A stretch of DNA of 35,249 bases. It comes from a bacterium (lineage in GTDB: Bacteria; Vulcanimicrobiota; Xenobia; Xenobiales; Xenobiaceae). The stretch is taken from assembly GCA_030535355.1 (NCBI GenBank), contig JAUNIO010000033.1:1-35249 (forward strand), read 5' to 3'. The notes beneath the pieces were generated by a model. That model was not told where the DNA came from and ran no database searches. It saw only the letters and a program-made list of their open reading frames with translations. The translations under genes and the position numbers were made by a program. Shown here in pieces: positions 16,302-23,294 of this stretch (position 1 is the stretch's first letter; each line of letters begins with the position of its first letter).

Positions 16302-17030
16302 TTATGGCTTATTTTGTTTGCCGATTTCCACTCGTCCGGATAAATCGATTCCCAGCGCCCCTAAGCTTTCAGGCCCGGGAGCGACAGGAACCATCAGACT
16401 AGACCCCATCATAGTTTGCTGTTCAAAACCGGGGCTGCTCACTCCGCTCATGATGATCATCGTCTGGTGAATGTTTGTCGCTAAAGCTCGATCGGCCATG
16501 TAGCCCAGCTGCGATAAAACGACGATGACCGTGCTGTCGGTGTCTAGATCGGTGAGCGCTTCCCTGATGGCCTGTTCTGGGGGAATGACCTCCGTATCTT
16601 GGGGAGGCTCCGGCCAAGCCAGTCCCAAAACGGCGACAGACAATTCTCCGCGCTTCAGCAGTAAGCGGCGCTCGTAATAATTGCCTTCACCTATGCCGCG
16701 CCAGTTAGAGGCTAGGAAGGGAAAATTCGCTAGGCGTCCCATATTGCGCAAATCGGCGCTGTTTTTAGTCTCAGCCCTACCGGGAACGGCGGCATCGTAT
16801 TTTAAGTGATTCATAACCTCGATATGAGGCTTTCCTTTATGCGGGCCGGGTTTATTGGGGCCGCTGAAGTTGCCCGTGTCTAAAAGCAGCATATGGGGAT
16901 TGGCTTTGCGCTCATTTTTTATGACGGTGCCCAGCTTGGGCAAATGCTCAAGATCGCCCATAATGTTGCCGGTATAGCGTATCTCCAAACGCTGGGCAGG
17001 TTGGAAACTGACTTTGGGTTTATCGCTCAT
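16302..17030 (-). CDS. calcineurin-like phosphoesterase/UshA-fold protein lacking the metal ligands (pseudoenzyme?)
   Basis: 242 residues that align by eye with the N-terminal metallophosphoesterase domain of 5'-nucleotidases, such as the one at 23295 in this window. The family positions are occupied but altered. TNDxHG is TGNIMG (D and H lost). DAGD is DTGN. GNHEFD is VPGRAETK. The SHxG histidine is Gln in LSQLGYMAD. GGHSH is MSGVSS. The fold-supporting segments remain (LPKLGTVIKNER, FPFLASNW, LSVAVLGLAWPE). No signal peptide is present and the C-terminal substrate domain is absent, unlike UshA. The gene seems intact, so it is more likely a binding or structural pseudoenzyme than a decaying gene. 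ATG 17030 has AGGAG 11 nt upstream. It is divergent from pfk. Confidence 0.7.
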   Translation of the reverse strand: MSDKPKVSFQPAQRLEIRYTGNIMGDLEHLPKLGTVIKNERKANPHMLLLDTGNFSGPNKPGPHKGKPHIEVMNHLKYDAAVPGRAETKNSADLRNMGRLANFPFLASNWRGIGEGNYYERRLLLKRGELSVAVLGLAWPEPPQDTEVIPPEQAIREALTDLDTDSTVIVVLSQLGYMADRALATNIHQTMIIMSGVSSPGFEQQTMMGSSLMVPVAPGPESLGALGIDLSGRVEIGKQNKP

Positions 17031-17127
17031 GGCGTCTTTCTCTCCTGTATGCCGTTTGATCTTGGCAGAGCTGATGAAGATATGTCAGCTGCGGCATGGT
17101 AAAATAATTCATAAGGCAGCTGAGAAA

Positions 17128-17133
17128 TATAAT
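17128..17133 (+). promoter_or_regulatory. possible -10 box for pfk
   Basis: TATAAT at 17128-17133, about 100 bp ahead of the pfk start, in the divergent gap. No convincing -35 hexamer is seen at 17 bp, so this is weak. Confidence 0.25.
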
Positions 17134-17231
17134 ACACTTCGTTTCTGCTCTGCGCAATGCCTACAGGTAAAAAGTGTTTCAATGCGAATCGGAAAAACGG
17201 TGTATTCCAAACGCCTATGGAGGGAAATATT

Positions 17232-18437
17232 TTGAGTAAAAAAAGTGATGAGACTAAGTCCCAGCAGCCTGCCGAGGATAGCGTCAAAACCAGCGATAGC
17301 AACAAGAACGGCCGTTTAAAACGCATGCCCCTGTTTACGAAACGGCGCATTGCCATTAGCACCGGCGGAGGCGATGCCCCCGGTCTTAATGCCGTTATTC
17401 GCGCGGCTACGGTGTGCGCTTTGCAGAGAGGCTGGGAAGTTTTTGGCATCCGCGACGGCTTTAATGGTATTCTCAATCCTGAAAATTACGGCGGCAAAGG
17501 CGTATTTCAGCTTACCCGCGATTCCGTGCGCGGCATTACCCATTTGGGCGGCACTATTTTAGGTACCACCAACAAGGGCAACCCTCTGCATTATCCTATA
17601 CAGCGAGAAGATGGAACTTGGGAAGAAGTTGATCGCGGCGATGAACTCATCGATAAAATTATAGACTTGGGCATAGATACGGTCATATCTGTAGGCGGTG
17701 ACGGTTCCCTGGGCATTGCCAACGAGCTATTTAAGCGCGGCCTGCGCATAGTTGGTGTGCCCAAAACTATTGACAATGACTTGGAAGGCACGGTGGTGAC
17801 CTTCGGCTTTGAAACGGCGGTTTCTTTTGCTACGGAATGTCTGGATCGCTTACATTCTACGGCCGCTGCTCATGGGCGCATTATGGTGGTCGAGGTTATG
17901 GGCCGCTATGCGGGATGGATCGCTTTGCACTCCGGCCTGGCTGCCACTGCTGATGTCATCGTAATTCCGGAGATTCCCTACGATATTGACAGCATCGTTG
18001 CTAAGCTGCGCGACCGTCACGACAGAGAAAAATGCGCATATAGCATCGTGGTTGTTGCCGAAGGTGCTATTCCCAAAGATGGCAACCGCTTCGTAATGGG
18101 CAACGAAATAGGCCGTTTGGAGCGCTTAGGCGGGGCAGGAGATACCATTGCCCATCAGATCGCTGAGCTGACCGGTTACGAAACCCGCAGTGTCATTCTG
18201 GGACATTTGCTGCGCGGCGGCTCTCCCTGTGCCGAAGACCGCATTACCTCTCTGCGCTTTGGCGCGGCGGCGGTGCGCGCTATCGAAGAGGGCATGAGCG
18301 GCGTAATGGTCGCTTTGGATCCTCCCATCGTGCGCTATGTGCCGTTAGCTCAGTGTGTCAGCCGCATGAAGACCGTGCAGCTGGACGGAGATACGATTAA
18401 GACCGCGCGGGAAATGGGCATTTCCTTCGGAGATTAA
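17232..18437 (+). CDS. pfkA: 6-phosphofructokinase (ATP-type, clade with K at position 124)
   Basis: Converts fructose-6-phosphate to fructose-1,6-bisphosphate, the committing step of glycolysis. Motifs: GGGDAPGLN at ~45-53, GGDGS at ~155-159, PKTIDNDL at ~177-184 with the catalytic Asp, MGRYAGW, and GHLLRGGSP. The Gly in GGDGS points to ATP rather than pyrophosphate. The Lys in PKTIDND is shared with pyrophosphate enzymes and actinobacterial-type ATP enzymes, so phosphoryl donor choice is inferred. The start is TTG at 17232 with GGAGGG 7 nt upstream. The first ~30 residues are polar and probably disordered. Upstream in-frame ATGs have no SD support. A large hairpin separates it from the GT9 gene downstream. 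Confidence 0.93.
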   Translation: MSKKSDETKSQQPAEDSVKTSDSNKNGRLKRMPLFTKRRIAISTGGGDAPGLNAVIRAATVCALQRGWEVFGIRDGFNGILNPENYGGKGVFQLTRDSVRGITHLGGTILGTTNKGNPLHYPIQREDGTWEEVDRGDELIDKIIDLGIDTVISVGGDGSLGIANELFKRGLRIVGVPKTIDNDLEGTVVTFGFETAVSFATECLDRLHSTAAAHGRIMVVEVMGRYAGWIALHSGLAATADVIVIPEIPYDIDSIVAKLRDRHDREKCAYSIVVVAEGAIPKDGNRFVMGNEIGRLERLGGAGDTIAHQIAELTGYETRSVILGHLLRGGSPCAEDRITSLRFGAAAVRAIEEGMSGVMVALDPPIVRYVPLAQCVSRMKTVQLDGDTIKTAREMGISFGD

Positions 18438-18457
18438 AGGGTTTCATACCTTAACTT

Positions 18458-18521
18458 AGCACCAGTCTAAGTCAGAATTGCCGTGGCTCCGCAAGTCAAA
18501 AAATTCTGGAAGACTGGTGCT
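18458..18521 (+). terminator. long two-stem hairpin between pfk and the GT9 gene
   Basis: AGCACCAGTCT (18458-18468) pairs perfectly with AGACTGGTGCT (18511-18521), and inside it CAGAATT (18473-18479) pairs with AATTCTG (18502-18508). TTTACTT follows. It is a probable terminator, or an attenuator ahead of the next gene 26 nt downstream. Confidence 0.65.
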
Positions 18522-18547
18522 TTACTTATAAATCCGCGAGGTTTTTG

Positions 18548-19696
18548 ATGCTGCATTTTGCCTCTTATCCCAGCCCGCCTTTAAATATCTTAGAGCAAAA
18601 AGAGCGCATTCGCCATATTTTGGTAACGCGCACGGATCATCTGGGAGATATGATTTTATCTATGCCATTTTTCCGCGCTCTGCATCAGAGTTTGCCAGAT
18701 GCGGAAATAGCTCTGATGGCGCTGTCCCCTTATACTGCTGAAGCTCTTCGTGAATTACCGTATGTGCATCGCTATTATTATCACACTTACGATGATATGG
18801 CTAAACATAGGCAGACTTTGAGGGATATACGCGAGTGGGGCGTGGATTTGGCTGTGGGGCTGGCAGCTCAGAGTCTGGATTATAAAACTTGCTCCTATTC
18901 CGGTGCTCCCATACGAGTAGCCGGGGTACGCGTGGAGCGGTTTCTGCGTCTGACGCTTTCGCGTTTTTGGCTGACCCACATCATGCCCTGCTGGTTTAAG
19001 GCTCCCGGGCCAGGCCAGACTAAGGTCTTGCATGAGACTGAGCGTACCGCACAGCTGGCCCGTTTCATGGGATTGGAATGTGCTGATTTATCTTTAGAGC
19101 TGGGGTTCAGCGCTGAGGATGAGGCTTGGGCAGAACGTTTTCAGGCAGTTTGGGGAAAGCCTGTTGTTCTCATGCACATTCAGGAGAGGCTGCTAACAGA
19201 CCGCGCTCAGGACACGCCAGATACGGTGTGGAACTGCGCCGACGTGGCTGAGCTGGCCCGGGCTGTGATCGCCTGCGCTAGGGGCGGCAAAGTGGCCCTG
19301 ACCTACGGCCCGTATGAAGAACGCGCCCAAATAGTGGCGGGAGTGCGCCAAGCTATGGCGGAAAAAGGGCTGCAGCCTTATCTGCTGGACGGCAGCCAGC
19401 CTCTGCCGGAAAAAATCGAATCTGATGTGGTTATGATAGGCAATCTATCCCTGAAACGCTGGGCGAAAGTGATCGGCATGGCTTCCTGCGTGTTTTCTCC
19501 TGACACGGGGGCTGTGCACGTGGCCGCTGCTATGCACCGCCCGGTCGTGGGCCTGTATCTTCCCAAAAAGTTTGCTTACCTTACTCAGCACGTTGCCCCG
19601 TGGCAAATACCCTGCAGCATCATAAAAAAAAGCCAACCTCAGCCTACAATTGCTGAGATTAGCCAAGCGCTTCAGACGCATTTATGGGGAAGCTGA
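18548..19696 (+). CDS. glycosyltransferase family 9 (heptosyltransferase-like)
   Basis: GT-B fold enzyme of the WaaC/WaaF/WaaQ family, which adds heptose or related sugars to LPS core at the inner face of the inner membrane. The N-terminal signature is ILVTRTDHLGDMILSMPFFRAL (residues ~24-45). The C-terminal donor-binding signature is FSPDTGAVHVAAAMHRPVVGLYL (~317-339), with the invariant DTG..H. Its 382 residues are usual. The start is ATG 18548 with GAGG 6 nt upstream (a TTG just before it is in frame). It ends 2 nt from the convergent alcohol dehydrogenase. The gmhB gene 1.3 kb away, on the other strand, supports heptose use in this organism. Confidence 0.88.
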   Translation: MLHFASYPSPPLNILEQKERIRHILVTRTDHLGDMILSMPFFRALHQSLPDAEIALMALSPYTAEALRELPYVHRYYYHTYDDMAKHRQTLRDIREWGVDLAVGLAAQSLDYKTCSYSGAPIRVAGVRVERFLRLTLSRFWLTHIMPCWFKAPGPGQTKVLHETERTAQLARFMGLECADLSLELGFSAEDEAWAERFQAVWGKPVVLMHIQERLLTDRAQDTPDTVWNCADVAELARAVIACARGGKVALTYGPYEERAQIVAGVRQAMAEKGLQPYLLDGSQPLPEKIESDVVMIGNLSLKRWAKVIGMASCVFSPDTGAVHVAAAMHRPVVGLYLPKKFAYLTQHVAPWQIPCSIIKKSQPQPTIAEISQALQTHLWGS

Positions 19697-19698
19697 TA

Positions 19699-20730
19699 TT
19701 ATCCGCGCGGATCGACGCCGAGTTTAATAACTTCGCCGCTGTCTAAGCGTTCAAAGATGGTCTTATATTCTGTCAGACCGTGGGTATCAGTAATTAATTG
19801 TTTGACATCCAAACTGCCCTCCGCTAACAGGCTCTGGGCGCGTTTAGCGGCTGAGGGAGTATAGTGGAAAGCGCCTTTAATGGTGATCCCGTCCATCAGA
19901 ACGCGATTCATGGGCAGATGTACCTGAGAGCCGGGGCGGCATCCGCCAAACAGCATGACTTGCCCGCCGCGGCAGGCTAAAGCGATCGAATGTTCCCAAA
20001 CTTCGGGCGATCCGGTACATTCGATAACTACGTCGGCACCGCGCCCGTTGGTGAGGCGCATAATCTCCGCGCGGTAATCGGTATTAGCGCAGTCGATGAC
20101 GATGTCAGCACCCAAGGAGCGGGCTGCGGCCAAGCGCAGATTGCGGCGTCCTACCATAATAATGCAGCCGGCTTTGCGCAGTCTGGTGACCATTAGGTAT
20201 AACAAGCCGATGGGACCGGCCCCGATGATGACGACGGTGTCGTTTTCGTTAATGTTTAGCTGCTCGTCTCCATAGACAACGCAGGACAGCGGCTCTAACG
20301 CTGCCCCTTCTAAGAAGCTCAGCCGCTGCGGTTTTAGATAAACGTTGGTTTTAACGATGTGGGCAGGGACTCGAATGTATTCGGCATACGCGCCCAGCAT
20401 CATAGTGGACATGGTGTAATCGCACAGGTTTCCATAGCCGCGCAGACAATGCTGGCATTTTCCGCAAGGGGCAGTGGGAGCCACCATCACTTCTTGGCCG
20501 GCTTTAAATTGGCTTACGCCTGCGCCGACTTCGTGAATTATGCCGGAAAACTCATGGCCGAACGGGGTCGGAGTGGGCCATTTGGGATGACCGCGTCTGT
20601 ACGTTTTCAGATCGGTGCCGCAAGTCAAAGCTGCTTCAATGCGCACAATTAACTCGCCAGCAGCGGCTTTGGGAGGCTCAACATCGCGCAGAGTGAGTCT
20701 GCCCGGTTCTAATAAAACAAGTTGTCTCAT
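19699..20730 (-). CDS. zinc-dependent alcohol/polyol dehydrogenase (MDR family)
   Basis: NAD(P)-dependent medium-chain dehydrogenase. Catalytic zinc: C37 (TCGTD), H59-E60 (GHEFSG) and E146 (ALEPLSCV). Structural zinc: four cysteines at 89, 92, 95 and 103 (PCGKCQHCLRGYGNLC). The Rossmann nucleotide site is GAGPIG at 170-175, with an Arg-rich turn (VGRRNLR) after the second strand that hints at NADP. Overall it resembles sorbitol/threonine dehydrogenase-type members; the substrate cannot be told. At 343 residues it is full length. Both zinc sites are complete. It stands downstream of gmhB on the same strand but beyond two terminators, so it is probably transcribed separately. The start at 20730 has only a weak upstream purine tract. 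Confidence 0.88.
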   Translation of the reverse strand: MRQLVLLEPGRLTLRDVEPPKAAAGELIVRIEAALTCGTDLKTYRRGHPKWPTPTPFGHEFSGIIHEVGAGVSQFKAGQEVMVAPTAPCGKCQHCLRGYGNLCDYTMSTMMLGAYAEYIRVPAHIVKTNVYLKPQRLSFLEGAALEPLSCVVYGDEQLNINENDTVVIIGAGPIGLLYLMVTRLRKAGCIIMVGRRNLRLAAARSLGADIVIDCANTDYRAEIMRLTNGRGADVVIECTGSPEVWEHSIALACRGGQVMLFGGCRPGSQVHLPMNRVLMDGITIKGAFHYTPSAAKRAQSLLAEGSLDVKQLITDTHGLTEYKTIFERLDSGEVIKLGVDPRG

Positions 20731-20801
20731 ATTTTTACCATTTCTGATCTGCTGGAGCTAGTCTTTCAAACCAGACTGCTAGATGCAGACATAATAAAAA
20801 T

Positions 20802-20818
20802 CACGGAATTCTTCCGTG
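20802..20818 (-). terminator. intrinsic terminator (minus), second of two
   Basis: CACGGAA and TTCCGTG form a 7-bp stem with a 3-nt loop. Read on the minus strand, ATTTTTATTATG follows, a good U-tract. It lies downstream of gmhB and of the terminator at 20851. Confidence 0.75.
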
Positions 20819-20850
20819 TGTCGTTAAGACATATTATAACTGTAAAAATC

Positions 20851-20870
20851 GGCAGATCGTAACATCTGCC
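20851..20870 (-). terminator. intrinsic terminator of gmhB (minus)
   Basis: GGCAGAT (20851-20857) pairs with ATCTGCC (20864-20870). On the minus strand GATTTTTACAG follows. It lies about 160 bp after the gmhB stop. Confidence 0.75.
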
Positions 20871-20983
20871 AATTTCTCTAGCCTGTTCTGTACCTTTAAT
20901 CTAATCCCTGCTTTATTTTTTATTTAATATTTTTTAGTTAGAGTTTAGCTAATATGCAAACAGTGCAAAATTCCCCTCAGAGC

Positions 20984-21052
20984 TAATATCGTTAGTTTAC
21001 GATCAGCTAACTTGCGAACTATCTGACTTCCCCTAAAGGATGGGAGGGAGAG
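20984..21052 (-). repeat. partial element copy overlapping the 3' end of gmhB
   Basis: It matches the first ~70 bp of the minus-oriented element: TAATATCGTTAGTTTACG, ATCAGCTAACTTGCGAACTA, then CCCCTAAAGGATGGGAGGGA. It then breaks off inside the gmhB reading frame. The stop codon and the last six or seven codons of gmhB lie in it. Confidence 0.75.
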
Positions 21053-21665
21053 AAAACGCTTGTGGCGGAGTAGGGCAGGCACCGTCGCTAGGGAGACTGC
21101 GGATAATAATATCCGCGGCTTCCTGGAGGTCCCTGGCGGTCTGCAGGCAAGGATACTGCTCTTTTAATCCCGGGCTGGATTCGGGAGCGCCGCTGAGCAG
21201 GATTCCCCGGCAGCCCAGCTGCACGGCACCGCTGCAGTCTCTAATCTTGTCGCCGATCGCCCAAGAGGACATGGCGTCTAAACCGAAGTCCCGAATAGCT
21301 TGGCGATAGAGCAGGGTCTGCGGTTTGCGGCACTGACAGCTGATGCCGTAAGGTGAACCGTGGCAGTCGGGATGGTGAGGGCAGTAATAATATTTGCTGA
21401 TATGAACACCGTAAACCGCGAGCATAGCGTCTAAACGCTGGTGGATAATCTGGAGCTGCTGTTCGCTTAAATACCCGCGGGCTATGCCCGATTGATTGGT
21501 GATCACTATCAGAGTGAAATATCTCTGAAGTTCCCGCAGGGCTTCACCGGCATGGGGCAGGAGCCGAAGGTCCTCTGGCCTTCTTAAGTATTCTACATCT
21601 TCGTTAATGGTTCCATCGCGATCGAGGAATATGGCCGAATGAGAAACTTCGCTATAGAATCGCAT
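21033..21665 (-). CDS. gmhB: D-glycero-beta-D-manno-heptose 1,7-bisphosphate 7-phosphatase
   Basis: HAD-superfamily phosphatase in ADP-heptose synthesis for LPS core. The nucleophile motif FLDRDGTIN has D15 and D17. ITNQSGIARG (residues 55-64) is motif II. The GmhB zinc loop is C95-x-H97 with C110-x-C112 (CPHHPDC and SCQCRKP). IGDKIRD is motif IV. The usual length is about 180-190, so the ~20-residue tail after RSLPSDG is extra. Its final residues (SLPPIL) and stop codon derive from an intergenic element copy. ATG 21665 is preceded by AGGAG about 7 nt away (GGAGCCTATC). A 108-bp element copy lies upstream. The zinc loop makes the GmhB call stronger than histidinol-phosphatase. Confidence 0.92.
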   Translation of the reverse strand: MRFYSEVSHSAIFLDRDGTINEDVEYLRRPEDLRLLPHAGEALRELQRYFTLIVITNQSGIARGYLSEQQLQIIHQRLDAMLAVYGVHISKYYYCPHHPDCHGSPYGISCQCRKPQTLLYRQAIRDFGLDAMSSWAIGDKIRDCSGAVQLGCRGILLSGAPESSPGLKEQYPCLQTARDLQEAADIIIRSLPSDGACPTPPQAFSLPPIL

Positions 21666-21688
21666 GATAGGCTCCTTTATTAAATTAG

Positions 21689-21796
21689 TAATATCATTTA
21701 GTTAGCGATCAGCTAACTTGCGAACTATCTGACTCCCCCTAAAGGATTAAAGGGGGAGATTTCGCGGCTACATTGGGGCTTAACTAAATGACATCG
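21689..21796 (-). mobile_element. 108-bp internally deleted element with both ends
   Basis: Left end TAATATCATTTAGTTAGCG and right end GGCTTAACTAAATGACATCG are both kept. The interior runs through ACTATCTGACTCCCCCTAAA and GGGGGAGATTTCGCGGC, then jumps to the other end, so about 117 bp of the 225-bp form is missing. It lies in the divergent gap between gmhB and anmK. No clear 10-bp flanking duplication is seen. Confidence 0.75.
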
Positions 21797-21834
21797 GTTT
21801 ATTCTTGGAAACTGAATGAAATTTATGATGATTA

Positions 21835-21878
21835 TATAATATATTTAGCACACATTTAACGCAAATGTTATCAGTGCT
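21835..21878 (+). promoter_or_regulatory. possible -10 box and leader hairpin before anmK
   Basis: TATAAT at 21835-21840 is followed by an imperfect hairpin. AGCAC (21847-21851) and ACATTT (21852-21857) pair with AAATGT (21863-21868) and GTGCT (21874-21878), with a 5-nt bulge. The -35 is unconvincing. It could be a leader structure or an operator. Confidence 0.3.
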
Positions 21879-21923
21879 GTTTGCCGTTCACAAGCTATAT
21901 GGCATTGGTATAAAGGAAAAACC

Positions 21924-23048
21924 ATGGACTTAATTACACGTTACCGCAGTCTGCCAAAGCCGCGCGTGGTAGGCATTATGTCAGGTACTTCTGCCGATGC
22001 TATAGATGCTGCCTTAGTAGAGATGGGCGAACATCCTGTTTTAATCAATTTTATCTCTCTGCCCATGCCCGAAAGAGTGCGGCAGCGTCTTCAAGATATT
22101 TTTACCGACCACGGTTCTCCCAGTGAAATTACTAAAATGCACTGGCTGCTGGGAGAACTCTTTGCTCAGGCTGCTTTGCAGGTTATGGGTGAGCAAAAGG
22201 CCGATTTGATAGCATCTCATGGGCAAACAGTTTGCCATCTGCCGTATGGTGAGGAGTATTTGGGGTTTCAGGTGCGGGGAACTTTACAAATAGGTGAGGC
22301 TGCGCTGATTGCGGAGCGCACTGGCTGTCTGACTGTCGGGGATTTTCGTCCCCAAGACTTGGCCGCTGGAGGTCAGGGAGCACCTTTGGTGCCCTATGCC
22401 GATTATCTGCTGTTTCACGACGGGCGCTCGGATCGCATAGCGCTTAATATTGGAGGAATGGCCAATATTACCGTCATTCCTGCTAAAGGTGACATTATCG
22501 CCTGTGACACTGGCCCGGGAAATGCGCTTTCCGACGCTTTAATGTATCTAACTGCGGGCAGTTACTACGATAAAGATGGGGCTGTGGCGGCTCAGGGCAA
22601 GGTGATCCCTGAACTGCTGGCGGATCTGATGCATCATCCCTATTTGGCTCTTCCGGCCCCTAAATCTACAGGCCGCGAAGAATTTGGGCGCGAACTGGCA
22701 GCGAGTATGCTGCCCAGAGGAACGGCTTCCGATCTGGTGCGCACAGCTTTGGCGTTTACGGCCAAATCTATAGCCAGACATGCTGAGCGCTATACGGCGG
22801 GGAAGGTCGAGATGTATGCTGCCGGAGGCGGCGTTGATAATCCCGTGCTCTGGCAGGAGCTGCTGAGCGCGTTGCCTTCTAGGATTAAACTGCATCGTTT
22901 GGAAGAACTGGGAATTCCTGCCCAGGCGCGCGAGTGTGTGGCTTTTGCGCTGCTCGGACATGAAGCGCTGGGGGGGCGCCCGGCCAATGTGCCTGCAGCT
23001 ACAGGTGCCAGCCGGCGTGTGATACTGGGTAAAATAGTGCAGCCGTGA
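21924..23048 (+). CDS. anmK: anhydro-N-acetylmuramic acid kinase
   Basis: Phosphorylates and opens 1,6-anhydro-MurNAc recovered from peptidoglycan turnover, giving MurNAc-6-phosphate. The signature MSGTSADAIDAALVE lies at residues 19-33. Others are ASHGQTVCHLP, the FRPQDLAAGGQGAPLVPYADYLLF segment, NIGGMANIT, CDTGPGNAL, and AAGGGVDNPVLW. At 374 residues it is the usual size. ATG 21924 follows AAAGGA by about 7 nt. No MurQ etherase or permease is in the window. Divergent from gmhB; downstream comes the nucleotidase operon after a 246-bp gap. Confidence 0.95.
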   Translation: MDLITRYRSLPKPRVVGIMSGTSADAIDAALVEMGEHPVLINFISLPMPERVRQRLQDIFTDHGSPSEITKMHWLLGELFAQAALQVMGEQKADLIASHGQTVCHLPYGEEYLGFQVRGTLQIGEAALIAERTGCLTVGDFRPQDLAAGGQGAPLVPYADYLLFHDGRSDRIALNIGGMANITVIPAKGDIIACDTGPGNALSDALMYLTAGSYYDKDGAVAAQGKVIPELLADLMHHPYLALPAPKSTGREEFGRELAASMLPRGTASDLVRTALAFTAKSIARHAERYTAGKVEMYAAGGGVDNPVLWQELLSALPSRIKLHRLEELGIPAQARECVAFALLGHEALGGRPANVPAATGASRRVILGKIVQP

Positions 23049-23170
23049 ATTCAATAGGCAGAGCAAATATATTCCTATTTTACCGAATTCAGAGCAGTAT
23101 TGGTCTAGAAGGAATAAGTTGCTAATTTAAGAATTTTTGACATTTGATTCATTGTTATCTGGCCTTAACG

Positions 23171-23210
23171 TAATATCATTTAGTTAGCGATTAGCTACTA
23201 TGTGAACTAT
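23171..23210 (-). repeat. partial element copy upstream of the 5'-nucleotidase
   Basis: TAATATCATTTAGTTAGCGA then TTAGCTACTATGTGAACTAT matches the first 40 bp of the minus-oriented element, after which similarity stops. It is followed by a short tandem repeat. Confidence 0.65.
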
Positions 23211-23211
23211 G

Positions 23212-23244
23212 AGATACGAATCAGATGCGAATCAGATACGAGGC
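23212..23244 (+). repeat. 11-bp tandem repeat, three units
   Basis: AGATACGAATC, AGATGCGAATC and AGATACGAGGC follow each other without gaps. They lie 35 bp before the Shine-Dalgarno of the nucleotidase gene. Possible protein-binding direct repeats, or simple slippage. Confidence 0.6.
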
Positions 23245-23294
23245 TGTTGATCAGCATTGGCGCTGTGTGGCGCAGCAGAAGGAGTGACGACGAC

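Larger units (their letters stand above)
20731..21032. repeat. gap between gmhB and the dehydrogenase: terminators plus element remnants
   Basis: About 300 bp without a gene. The half near the dehydrogenase holds two minus-strand terminators. The other half holds two element pieces in minus orientation. A degraded one (~20936-20983: TTAGTTAG, TTTAGCTAATATGCAAAC, ATTCCCCTCAGAG) is followed at 20984 by the fresh start TAATATCGTTAG of a second copy that runs into the end of gmhB. The junction again falls at the position equivalent to CCCCTAAAGG. Confidence 0.65.

Noticed and set aside
16302-17030. Calling the UshA-like gene a decayed pseudogene
   Set aside because: The frame is open over 242 codons with a plausible start and SD and keeps fold-supporting segments, so loss of ligands looks like specialisation and not random decay.
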